A DNA stretch of 64,000 nucleotides from NCBI GenBank assembly GCA_050182275.1, contig JBFXCK010000004.1:1-64000 (forward strand), written 5' to 3'. Origin of the DNA: JBFXCK01 sp050182275 (GTDB taxonomy: Bacteria > Pseudomonadota > Alphaproteobacteria > SHNJ01). The translations under genes and the position numbers were made by a program. Shown here one piece after another: positions 34,476-42,283 of the stretch. The number at the start of each line of letters is the position of its first letter. Within the stretch, counting starts at the first letter, position 1. The notes beneath the pieces are model-generated. The model was not told the DNA's origin, searched no databases, and saw only the letters and a list, made by a program, of their open reading frames with translations.

Positions 34476-36536
34476 ATGGGGGCCGCCGTCAAAAAACCGA
34501 CGCTAACCCCGCCGGACGCCAAAGCCGAAATCGCCAGGCTCACGGACGAAATCGCCCGGCATGATGAATCATATTATCAACAGGATAAACCTGCTATCAG
34601 CGATGCCGACTATGACAAGCTTCGCCAGAAATTGGACCGGCTGGAAAAAGAATTTCCACAATTTATTTTACCTAATAGCCCCAGCAAGCGCGTCGGCGCC
34701 CCCATCAGCAGCGGCTTTAAAAAAACCCGGCATGCCACGCCCATGCTATCGCTTAATAACGCCTTTGATGGGCAAGATATTACCGATTTCACCGACCGTA
34801 TCCGCCGCTTTTTAGATTTGCCTGAAAACACGCCGGTCGAATTCACCGCCGAACCGAAAATTGACGGCGCTTCGGCGAATTTAACTTACCGCAATGGTAT
34901 ATTAACCGTTGGCGCTACGCGCGGCGATGGAATTGAGGGTGAAGATGTCACCACTAATATGAAAACCATTCAAAGCATTCCGCAAAAATTGACGGGTAAA
35001 AATGTTCCCGCTCTGCTTGAAATCCGGGGCGAAATTTATATGCAGAAAAGCGATTTTCTGGCGATGAATCAGCGCCGTGAAGAATCGGGCGAAGATTTAT
35101 TCGCCAACCCGCGTAATGCGGCTGCCGGAAGTTTGCGTCAGCTTGATTCCAGCATTACCGCCAGCCGTCCGTTGAAATTCTTTGCCTATGCGTTTGGCGC
35201 GGGTGGTAATGAAATCGCCGAAACGCAGCAAGAAATTCTGAATCAACTGGAAAAATGGGGCTTTACCCTGCCGCCGCATCGCGGATTTTGTAAGAATGAA
35301 AAAGAAATCGGCGCATATTATGAAAAGCTTTCCTCTTTACGCGCTACCCTGCCCTTTGATGTTGATGGTATTGTTTTAAAAGTAAACCGCCTGGATTGGC
35401 AGCGCCGTCTTGGCGATGTCGGACGGGCGCCGCGCTGGGCGATGGCCTATAAATTCCCGGCCGAACAGGCGCAAACATTATTAAAAGACATCACTATTCA
35501 AGTCGGCCGCACCGGTGTTTTAACGCCGGTCGCCGAGCTTGAACCAATCAATGTCGGCGGCGTGATGGTAGCGCGCGCCACGCTGCATAATGAAGACGAA
35601 ATCGAGCGGAAAGACATTCGCATCGGCGATACGGTTTTAATTCAACGCGCCGGCGATGTTATCCCGCAAGTATTAGGCCGCATTGAAGGCAAACGCGATA
35701 CAACGAGCAAACCCTACCGGTTTCCCGATCATTGCCCGGCGTGCGGCAGCGCCGCCATCCGTGAAACCGGCGAAGTCGCGCGCCGTTGCACCGGCGGCTT
35801 GATATGCCCGGCGCAGGCCTCCCTTCGCTTGCGGCATTTTGTCAGCAAGGGCGCCTTTGATATTGACGGCTTGGGCAAACAGCATATCGATGAATTTTGG
35901 CGCCTTAAATTAATTCAACAACCGGCCGATATTTTCACCCTGGCCCAGCGCCAGCGCGAAGGGAAAATTGATTTATATAATCTGGAAGGCTGGGGCGAAA
36001 AATCGGTTGAAAAACTGTTCGCCGCGATTGAAAAGCGGCGCAGCATCCCGCTTGACCGTTTTATTTATGCCCTTGGCATCCGCCAAATCGGCGAGGCTAC
36101 GGCTAAACTATTGGCGCGGCATTATGGTGGCCTGGACAATTTGCTGAATCATTTAGAAATGGATGAACTTCTTAACATCGATCAAATCGGCGAAAGCATG
36201 GCCGAAGACTTGATCGCCTTTTTTGAAGAGCCGCATAATAAAAACGTTATCAAAAACCTATTGGAAGAAATTACGGTTGAGGAAACCAAATTCACCGCCA
36301 CCTCCTCGCCCATCACCGGGAAAACGGTGGTTTTCACCGGTACGCTCGAAAAAATGAGCCGCGCCGAAGCCAAAGCCAAGGCGGAAAATTTAGGGGCTAA
36401 AGTAGCAAGCTCGGTTTCCAAAAAAACCGACTATGTGGTAGCAGGCGCCGAGGCCGGCTCCAAATTAAAAGAAGCGCAAAGTTTGGGCATTAAAATTTTA
36501 AGCGAAGACGAGTGGTTAAAGCTTATTGCCCTCTAG
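34476..36536 (+). CDS. ligA: NAD-dependent DNA ligase
   Basis: 686 residues from ATG 34476, right after the recN stop; a longer frame from 34431 lies inside recN. The adenylation lysine is K128 in EPKIDGAS; an N-terminal Ia domain, OB fold, four-Cys zinc finger (CPACG ... CTGGLICPAQ), helix-hairpin-helix repeats (about 510-590) and a C-terminal BRCT domain (TGKTVVFTGTLEKMSRAEA) follow. It seals nicks in replication and repair. Its 3' end overlaps the convergent aminopeptidase gene by 21 bases. Confidence 0.97.
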   Translation: MGAAVKKPTLTPPDAKAEIARLTDEIARHDESYYQQDKPAISDADYDKLRQKLDRLEKEFPQFILPNSPSKRVGAPISSGFKKTRHATPMLSLNNAFDGQDITDFTDRIRRFLDLPENTPVEFTAEPKIDGASANLTYRNGILTVGATRGDGIEGEDVTTNMKTIQSIPQKLTGKNVPALLEIRGEIYMQKSDFLAMNQRREESGEDLFANPRNAAAGSLRQLDSSITASRPLKFFAYAFGAGGNEIAETQQEILNQLEKWGFTLPPHRGFCKNEKEIGAYYEKLSSLRATLPFDVDGIVLKVNRLDWQRRLGDVGRAPRWAMAYKFPAEQAQTLLKDITIQVGRTGVLTPVAELEPINVGGVMVARATLHNEDEIERKDIRIGDTVLIQRAGDVIPQVLGRIEGKRDTTSKPYRFPDHCPACGSAAIRETGEVARRCTGGLICPAQASLRLRHFVSKGAFDIDGLGKQHIDEFWRLKLIQQPADIFTLAQRQREGKIDLYNLEGWGEKSVEKLFAAIEKRRSIPLDRFIYALGIRQIGEATAKLLARHYGGLDNLLNHLEMDELLNIDQIGESMAEDLIAFFEEPHNKNVIKNLLEEITVEETKFTATSSPITGKTVVFTGTLEKMSRAEAKAKAENLGAKVASSVSKKTDYVVAGAEAGSKLKEAQSLGIKILSEDEWLKLIAL

Positions 36537-38249
36537 CCAGGCGCGGGTTTCTTCATCTAGCTGATCTTTCAATTCGCGGTATACGCATGCATGGTAATCG
36601 CGCAGCCATTTTAATTCGGCATCATTCAATAAATTCTTGTCAATCAAGGCCGGATCAAGCGGCGCCAAAGTCAAAGTTTCAAAACCCAGCCAGCCATCGC
36701 GCAATTCTTTTACCGCGATCAAATTCTCGATCCGAATGCCATAGGCGCCTTCTTTATAATAACCGGGTTCGTTTGATAAAATCATGCCGGGTTTTAAAGG
36801 CACATGCCCTGCCAGCTTGGCGATCCGCTGCGGCCCTTCATGCACCGATAAATAACAGCCAACCCCATGTCCCGTGCCGTGATCGTAATCAAGGCCCGCA
36901 TCCCACAGGGGGCGCCGCGCGATAGCATCCAATTGATGGCCGCTGGTGCCAATTGGGAATTGCGTGGTGGCAAGCGCGATATGGCCTTTTAATACACGGG
37001 TGAAATTTTCGCGCATTTCTGAAGTTGGCTGGCCGATTGCAATGGTGCGCGTAATATCAGTTGTGCCATCTAAATATTGGCCGCCGGAATCAATCAGCAG
37101 TAAATTGCCGGTGCTAAATTTCTTATTTGTTTTAGATATGCTGCGGTAATGCACGATCGCGCCATTCGATCCAAAGCCGCAAATCGTGGGAAAGCTGGGG
37201 CCGCGATAGGAATTAGAGCTTTTACGGAATTCCTCCAATTTACCGGCCGCCTTCATTTCATCCAAACTTTCCGGCTTTTGCTGCGATAGCCAAGCTAGAA
37301 ATTTTGTGACCGCCGCGCCATCCCGCTGGTGAGCGGCATGAATGCCTTGCAATTCAACCGGGTTTTTACAGGCCTTGGGCAATTGGCAAGGGTCTTTGAC
37401 GAATATAATTTTTGCCCCCGCCGCGATTGCCTGCTGCTGAAAGTAAACCGAGCTTCTTTGCTTATCAAAACCCAAATTCCTGTCTTTTAATTTGGCCAGA
37501 ATTTTCGGTAAATCTTCCGGCTTATGCGCCTTTACCTTTGATCCCAAATCAATCTTAATCCGCGCCGGATCAACAAATAAATCAACATTACCGTCTTGAT
37601 AAAGCAAAGCCGCCCCCAGCACGAAAGGATTATAGGGCACATCTTCGCCGCGAATATTTAAAAGCCAGCACACCGAATCGGGCGCGGTTAACAGCATGGC
37701 GTCGAGCTGTTGATTTTTCAATTCCGGCAAAATTTGCACGATTTTTTCAGATGAACTTAAGCCCGCATATGCCTTATCCTGCGCACGCACAGGGCTTGCA
37801 AGCCTGGCCGGGCGGCCCTGCCATAAGGCGGTGAGGGGGTCTTCGGTTAAAGCCGCTAGACTTCCGCCTTTCAGCCGAACGCTTTGCGCGAATTTTTCAA
37901 TTTCATCGGGTGTGTGCAAGGCGGGGATATAAGCGATTTTATCGCCTTGTTTAATTTGCTGCGCCAGCCACAGGGCGGGAGATTCTTGAATAATATGATG
38001 CAAGGAAAATTGTTCGCCATTCACTTCTTCCTTGGCCTGCAAACTATAGCGGCCATCGGTGAAAAGAGCGGCTTTGTCTTTCAATACTACCGCCAACCCG
38101 TTCGAGCCGGTAAAACCGCACAGCCATGCCAAAGCCTCATTAGCAGGCGCAATATATTCGTTTTGAAATTCGTCGGTGCGCGGAACTATAATTCCGGCCA
38201 AATGCTGTCTGGCTAAAAATTCGCGTAAATTAACAAGGGGCGAAGTCAT
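36516..38249 (-). CDS. Aminopeptidase P family protein (Xaa-Pro aminopeptidase, M24B)
   Basis: 577 residues: two creatinase-N-like domains (about 1-290) and a C-terminal M24 pita-bread domain. Metal ligands are visible: Asp in LLIDSGGQYLDGTTDITRT (two), His in YDHGTGHGVGCYL, Glu in LSNEPGYYKEG and Glu in GIRIENLI. This three-domain form matches cytosolic XPNPEP1-type enzymes, which remove N-terminal residues preceding proline with two Mn ions. The ATG at 38249 overlaps nothing; prmA ends 10 bases upstream. Confidence 0.92.
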   Translation of the reverse strand: MTSPLVNLREFLARQHLAGIIVPRTDEFQNEYIAPANEALAWLCGFTGSNGLAVVLKDKAALFTDGRYSLQAKEEVNGEQFSLHHIIQESPALWLAQQIKQGDKIAYIPALHTPDEIEKFAQSVRLKGGSLAALTEDPLTALWQGRPARLASPVRAQDKAYAGLSSSEKIVQILPELKNQQLDAMLLTAPDSVCWLLNIRGEDVPYNPFVLGAALLYQDGNVDLFVDPARIKIDLGSKVKAHKPEDLPKILAKLKDRNLGFDKQRSSVYFQQQAIAAGAKIIFVKDPCQLPKACKNPVELQGIHAAHQRDGAAVTKFLAWLSQQKPESLDEMKAAGKLEEFRKSSNSYRGPSFPTICGFGSNGAIVHYRSISKTNKKFSTGNLLLIDSGGQYLDGTTDITRTIAIGQPTSEMRENFTRVLKGHIALATTQFPIGTSGHQLDAIARRPLWDAGLDYDHGTGHGVGCYLSVHEGPQRIAKLAGHVPLKPGMILSNEPGYYKEGAYGIRIENLIAVKELRDGWLGFETLTLAPLDPALIDKNLLNDAELKWLRDYHACVYRELKDQLDEETRAWLEGNKL

Positions 38250-38258
38250 GCGCCCATT

Positions 38259-39086
38259 CTATCCCCGTAACACCAGCGTGCGCCAGCCTTCCCGCGTATA
38301 GCGCCTGACCAAACACAAATCCTGTAACCGGTGCGCCGCCAAAACCTCGTTTTCCTGGGGAATGAGAAGGCCGGAAAGAATCGCATAGCCGCCCGGGCTT
38401 AGATGACGGCGTAAATCTTTCGCCATGCGGGTTAGGGGCTTGGCCAAAATATTGGCGAAAATCAAATCAAATTGCCCGGCGATATCCCGGTTTTTATAGC
38501 CGTCGCCATGAATTAGCCGCACATTCACGCGATTAGCTTTCACATTGGTGCGCGATACTTCAACCGAATTTAAATCGATATCGCTGGCCACAACTTCCCT
38601 CCCCCAAGTTTTCGCCGCCGCCATGGCTAAAATTGCGGTGCCGCAACCCATATCCAAAACCCGGGTGGGCCGGATATATTTCGCCAAATGATCAAGCGCG
38701 GCCAAACAGCCTTGCGTAGTCGCATGATGCCCCGTGCCAAAGGCGGTCGCGGCATTGATTTCCAAAGGAATGGCGGATGGCGGAATAGCGCGGTGATTTT
38801 GATCGTGAATGAAATAGCGCCCAACCCGGATCGGTGTGAAAGATTTTTGATTTTCCGCAACCCAATTGATTTTCGGCAGGCGTTCGACTTGCAGCGAATC
38901 ATATGCGCATCCCGCCTTTTTTAAATCGGCCGCCAAAATTTTCCGGTCGGGCAATTTTTCAAGATACGCATCAATGCGCCATGCTTTTCCATTTTCAAAA
39001 GAAGAAATGCCGCTGGCCAACGGCTCTAGCACCGACTCGGCGACGTTAATAAACGATCTTTGCAATTGAATAGTAACAATAAACAT
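38259..39086 (-). CDS. prmA: Ribosomal protein L11 methyltransferase
   Basis: 275 residues. A substrate-recognition N-terminal domain (about 1-95) is followed by a class I methyltransferase: AFGTGHHATTQGCLAAL, VLDMGCGTAILAMAAAK (SAM loop), VASDIDLNSVEVSRTN, and LIFANILAKPL, where PrmA has NILA. It trimethylates L11. No clear Shine-Dalgarno is visible at ATG 39086, so a nearby alternative start is possible. Confidence 0.93.
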   Translation of the reverse strand: MFIVTIQLQRSFINVAESVLEPLASGISSFENGKAWRIDAYLEKLPDRKILAADLKKAGCAYDSLQVERLPKINWVAENQKSFTPIRVGRYFIHDQNHRAIPPSAIPLEINAATAFGTGHHATTQGCLAALDHLAKYIRPTRVLDMGCGTAILAMAAAKTWGREVVASDIDLNSVEVSRTNVKANRVNVRLIHGDGYKNRDIAGQFDLIFANILAKPLTRMAKDLRRHLSPGGYAILSGLLIPQENEVLAAHRLQDLCLVRRYTREGWRTLVLRG

Positions 39087-39139
39087 TGATTGACTTTATT
39101 TTCAAATTCTCTAGAAAAGATAGCCTAAAGGAGGGCAAA

Positions 39140-39427
39140 ATGACAAAGCTTTATTATTATTGCAAACAGGTTCCGAAAGAAACCAGTCCCGGCATTTTTG
39201 ATGCAAACGATCTGCAAACTGTCAAAACCCTGGCAATGGTGACAGACGGCCAAACTCTGCGCCCCGCCCATACCCTGGCGGAGGCCGAGTCCAGCGCCGC
39301 TTTGGGCGATTTTCACGATAACCGGATTTGGATCGGCGGCTATGAAAGCTGGGTGGAAGAAGTACCCAAGGATGAGGCGGGCGTCATGCTTATCACAACC
39401 TCGCGCCAAAGAACGCTTGCCCTTTAA
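39140..39427 (+). CDS. Small unknown protein (95 aa)
   Basis: Starts at ATG 39140 behind an excellent Shine-Dalgarno, AAAGGAGGG (spacing 4). Soluble and mildly acidic, with no signal peptide or membrane helix. It begins TKLYYYCKQVPKETS and has a WIGGYESWVEEVP segment. I do not recognise a family. It is wedged between the divergent prmA and the convergent helicase gene, and its TAA interleaves with the helicase stop (TTAA at 39424-39427). Confidence 0.75.
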   Translation: MTKLYYYCKQVPKETSPGIFDANDLQTVKTLAMVTDGQTLRPAHTLAEAESSAALGDFHDNRIWIGGYESWVEEVPKDEAGVMLITTSRQRTLAL

Positions 39428-41643
39428 GCCGCGCTGACAAAACTATCAACTACTTTTTTGCGCCCGGCTTTTTCAAAATCGATTTCCAATTTATCGTGAT
39501 CGATGGCGCGGATTTTGCCATAGCCAAATTTTTGATGGAATACGCGCTGCCCCGGCTTATACCCGCCTTTTGAAGCAGCAACGCTGCCCGTTGCCACCAC
39601 CCGCGCTTTGCCCTCAATCACCAGCCCGCCGGAGGGAATGCGCCTTGGCTTCCAATCCCCCGCCTCGCGCTGAAATTGCGGCTGCGGTTGAGGATTTAAA
39701 CCCCGCTCCACCACGCGGTCGATGTTGGCGGCGGGCAACTCCTGCAAAAAGCGGCTGGGCGTTGCGCTTTGCCATTGATTATAAATCCGCCGGTTGGCGG
39801 CGTAAGAAATAAAAGCGCGGTGTTTCGCGCGCGTAATGCCGACATAGGCCAGGCGGCGCTCTTCCTCTAAACCCGAAACACCAGACTCATCAAGGCTGCG
39901 CTGATGGGGAAATAAACCTTCCTCCCAACCCGGCAAAAAGACATGTGAAAATTCAAGGCCCTTAGCGGCATGCAACGACATGAGCGATACCTGCGAGCCG
40001 TTCGATTTTTCGTTGTTTTCCATCACCAGGGCAACATGCTCAAGGAAACCTTCCAAATTTTCATATTCTTCCATCGCCGCGACGAGTTCTTTTAAATTAT
40101 CAAGGCGTCCCGGCGCTTCCGGCGATTTATCTTGCTGCCACATGCTGGTATAGCCCGATTCCTCCAGCACAATCTGCGCCAATTCGCCTTGCGGCAGAGT
40201 TTGGCTTTGGCTGCGCCAGCGGGCGAAGTTTTCCAGCAAGTCGCGGATATTTTTGCGCGCCTGGCCCCTGATTTCATCGGTTTCGGTTAGGCGCCAGGCG
40301 GCTTCGGTTAAAGGGATTTGATGCTGGCGGGAATATTCATGCAATTGCCGTATGGTGGTTTCGCCAATTCCCCGGCGCGGCACGTTGATGATGCGCTCGA
40401 ACGCCAAACTGTCTTCTGGTGTCGCGATCACGCGCAAATAGGCGATCGCATCGCGAATCTCTTGCCGCTCATAAAAGCGCAAGCCGCCTACAACGCGGTA
40501 TGGAATTCCTAATTGCAGCAACCGCTCTTCAAATTCCCGGGTTTGCGCGCCGGTGCGCACCAAAATCGCCATATCATGTAAAGGGACATCGCGGCGCTGC
40601 GCCGCTTCGATTTCATCGCCGACAAAAATCGCTTCCTGCGGCCCATCCCAAAGCCCGCGCACGGAAACAGGCGCGCCTTTTTCGCCTTCGGTCCATAAGG
40701 TTTTGCCAAGCCTTCCCTGATTATTGGCGATCACCGCGCTGGCCGCGGCCAGAATATTGCCGGTCGAACGGTAATTGCGCTCCAACCTAATAATTTTGGC
40801 GCCCGGAAAATCTTTCTCAAAGCGTAAGATATTGCCAACTTCCGCCCCGCGCCAGCTATAGATCGATTGATCGTCATCACCGACACAGCAAATATTGCGG
40901 TGGCCTTGCGCCAATAGCCTGAGCCACAAATATTGCGCCACGTTGGTATCTTGATATTCATCCACCAAAATATAATGCAGCAATTGCTGGTAATTTTGCA
41001 AAACAGCCGGATGTTTTTGGAAAATGGTGATATTGTGCAAAAGCAAATCGCCAAAATCGGCGCAATTTAACGTCGCTAAACGCTGCTGATATTGCGCATA
41101 AAGCATAATCAATTTTCCGCCGATAATTTCCCCGGCCTCGGCGGCGGAAATTTTATCGGGCGTTAGCGCGCGGTCTTTCCAGCGCTGAATAATCGCCAAA
41201 AGCATTTTGGCAGGCGTTTTATCATCGGCGATATTATTGGCCTGCAATAATTGCTTGATCAGGCGCAGCTGATCATCTTCATCTAAAATCGTGAAGTTTG
41301 ATTTTAGGCCAACCAACTCGGCATGACGGCGCAAAATGCGCGCTGCAAGCGCGTGAAAAGTGCCAAGCCATATGCCTTCAACCGGACCGCCCATGAGATG
41401 ATTCAAACGCTCGCCCATTTCGCGGGCGGCTTTGTTGGTGAAAGTGACAGCCATAATATTATAGGGCCGCGCCCGGCCCTGGCTTAAGATATGCGCAAGC
41501 CGCGTGGTTAAAACGCGGGTTTTCCCCGTGCCAGCGCCCGCCAAAACCAATACCGCGCCGTCAATGGTTTCCACCGCCAAGCGTTGCTCGGGGTTTAGGC
41601 GCGCTAGGTAATCGGGTTCACTTGTCATCATGGCTAAAGTCAT
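39424..41643 (-). CDS. uvrD: ATP-dependent DNA helicase, UvrD/PcrA type
   Basis: 739 residues. Superfamily 1A motifs in order: LNPEQRLAVE (Q motif), LAGAGTGKTRVLTTRL (Walker A), AVTFTNKAAREMGERL, ILVDEYQDTNVAQY (DEYQD, Walker B), CVGDDDQSIYSWRGA, LERNYRSTGNIL, MSLHAAKGLEF, and VGITRAKHRAFISYA. The C-terminal tail has the Tudor-like segment typical of PcrA/UvrD (GQRVFHQKFGYGKI). It unwinds DNA 3'-5' in repair and replication restart. ATG 41631 or 41628 are alternative starts. Confidence 0.95.
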   Translation of the reverse strand: MTLAMMTSEPDYLARLNPEQRLAVETIDGAVLVLAGAGTGKTRVLTTRLAHILSQGRARPYNIMAVTFTNKAAREMGERLNHLMGGPVEGIWLGTFHALAARILRRHAELVGLKSNFTILDEDDQLRLIKQLLQANNIADDKTPAKMLLAIIQRWKDRALTPDKISAAEAGEIIGGKLIMLYAQYQQRLATLNCADFGDLLLHNITIFQKHPAVLQNYQQLLHYILVDEYQDTNVAQYLWLRLLAQGHRNICCVGDDDQSIYSWRGAEVGNILRFEKDFPGAKIIRLERNYRSTGNILAAASAVIANNQGRLGKTLWTEGEKGAPVSVRGLWDGPQEAIFVGDEIEAAQRRDVPLHDMAILVRTGAQTREFEERLLQLGIPYRVVGGLRFYERQEIRDAIAYLRVIATPEDSLAFERIINVPRRGIGETTIRQLHEYSRQHQIPLTEAAWRLTETDEIRGQARKNIRDLLENFARWRSQSQTLPQGELAQIVLEESGYTSMWQQDKSPEAPGRLDNLKELVAAMEEYENLEGFLEHVALVMENNEKSNGSQVSLMSLHAAKGLEFSHVFLPGWEEGLFPHQRSLDESGVSGLEEERRLAYVGITRAKHRAFISYAANRRIYNQWQSATPSRFLQELPAANIDRVVERGLNPQPQPQFQREAGDWKPRRIPSGGLVIEGKARVVATGSVAASKGGYKPGQRVFHQKFGYGKIRAIDHDKLEIDFEKAGRKKVVDSFVSAA

Positions 41644-41725
41644 AGGGCTTTATAGAACAAAACTAGCCCATAAGTCATCCCTCAAAAATATTGGTTTTTG
41701 GGGAAATCTTTGCTATATTTAGGGC

Positions 41726-42283
41726 ATGAAGAATAACCGTTTCCTTGGCTTTTCGGTCTTCGCCGCCGCTTTGGTGAATGGCCCGGCTTTAGGCAATCAA
41801 ACCAAAATTCTATTTCACCCGCAAAAAGGTTTTGCCGTGATTGGTAAAAACGCGGCCCAAATTGAATTACCCGTCTTTGAAACATCGAAACCAAAACCAA
41901 TTTTCACCGCGCCCAAACCCGCTTCGGCCACAACTTCCACCTCTTCTCAAGCCGCCCGCCAAATGCGCGCAATTGATATTGGTGGAATTGATGCTGCCTA
42001 TAGCCGCTCCGACCGCCGCAACCGCGGCATGGAAAGCGAAGACTATGCCTATCCCGACTTAAGCTCGGTCAAAGAAACGCCCGGCAACGAAATGACCGAC
42101 ACTTTCAAAGAAATCTTTGTGGCCTATGAAGCCGAACTTCCCTGGCGCCTGCAATCGGACCGTGTGAAAAACACGCCCGCCATGCAAATTTTCAACCGCC
42201 CTGAACGCGACAAAGCGCTTCGTGTTGAACGCGTGCGGATTCCTGTGGCGATGGCACGCTCGGCAGTATTGGGCCGGATTTAG
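41726..42283 (+). CDS. Unknown protein with N-terminal signal-like segment
   Basis: 185 residues. Residues 1-23 (NNRFLGFSVFAAALVNGPALG) look like a signal peptide, followed by a Pro/Thr/Ser/Lys-rich linker (about 55-80) and a charged C-terminal part with many Arg. No family recognised. AGGG lies a few bases before ATG 41726. Its TAG stop abuts the metE stop on the other strand, forming TAGCTA at 42281-42286 with no spacer. Confidence 0.65.
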   Translation: MKNNRFLGFSVFAAALVNGPALGNQTKILFHPQKGFAVIGKNAAQIELPVFETSKPKPIFTAPKPASATTSTSSQAARQMRAIDIGGIDAAYSRSDRRNRGMESEDYAYPDLSSVKETPGNEMTDTFKEIFVAYEAELPWRLQSDRVKNTPAMQIFNRPERDKALRVERVRIPVAMARSAVLGRI

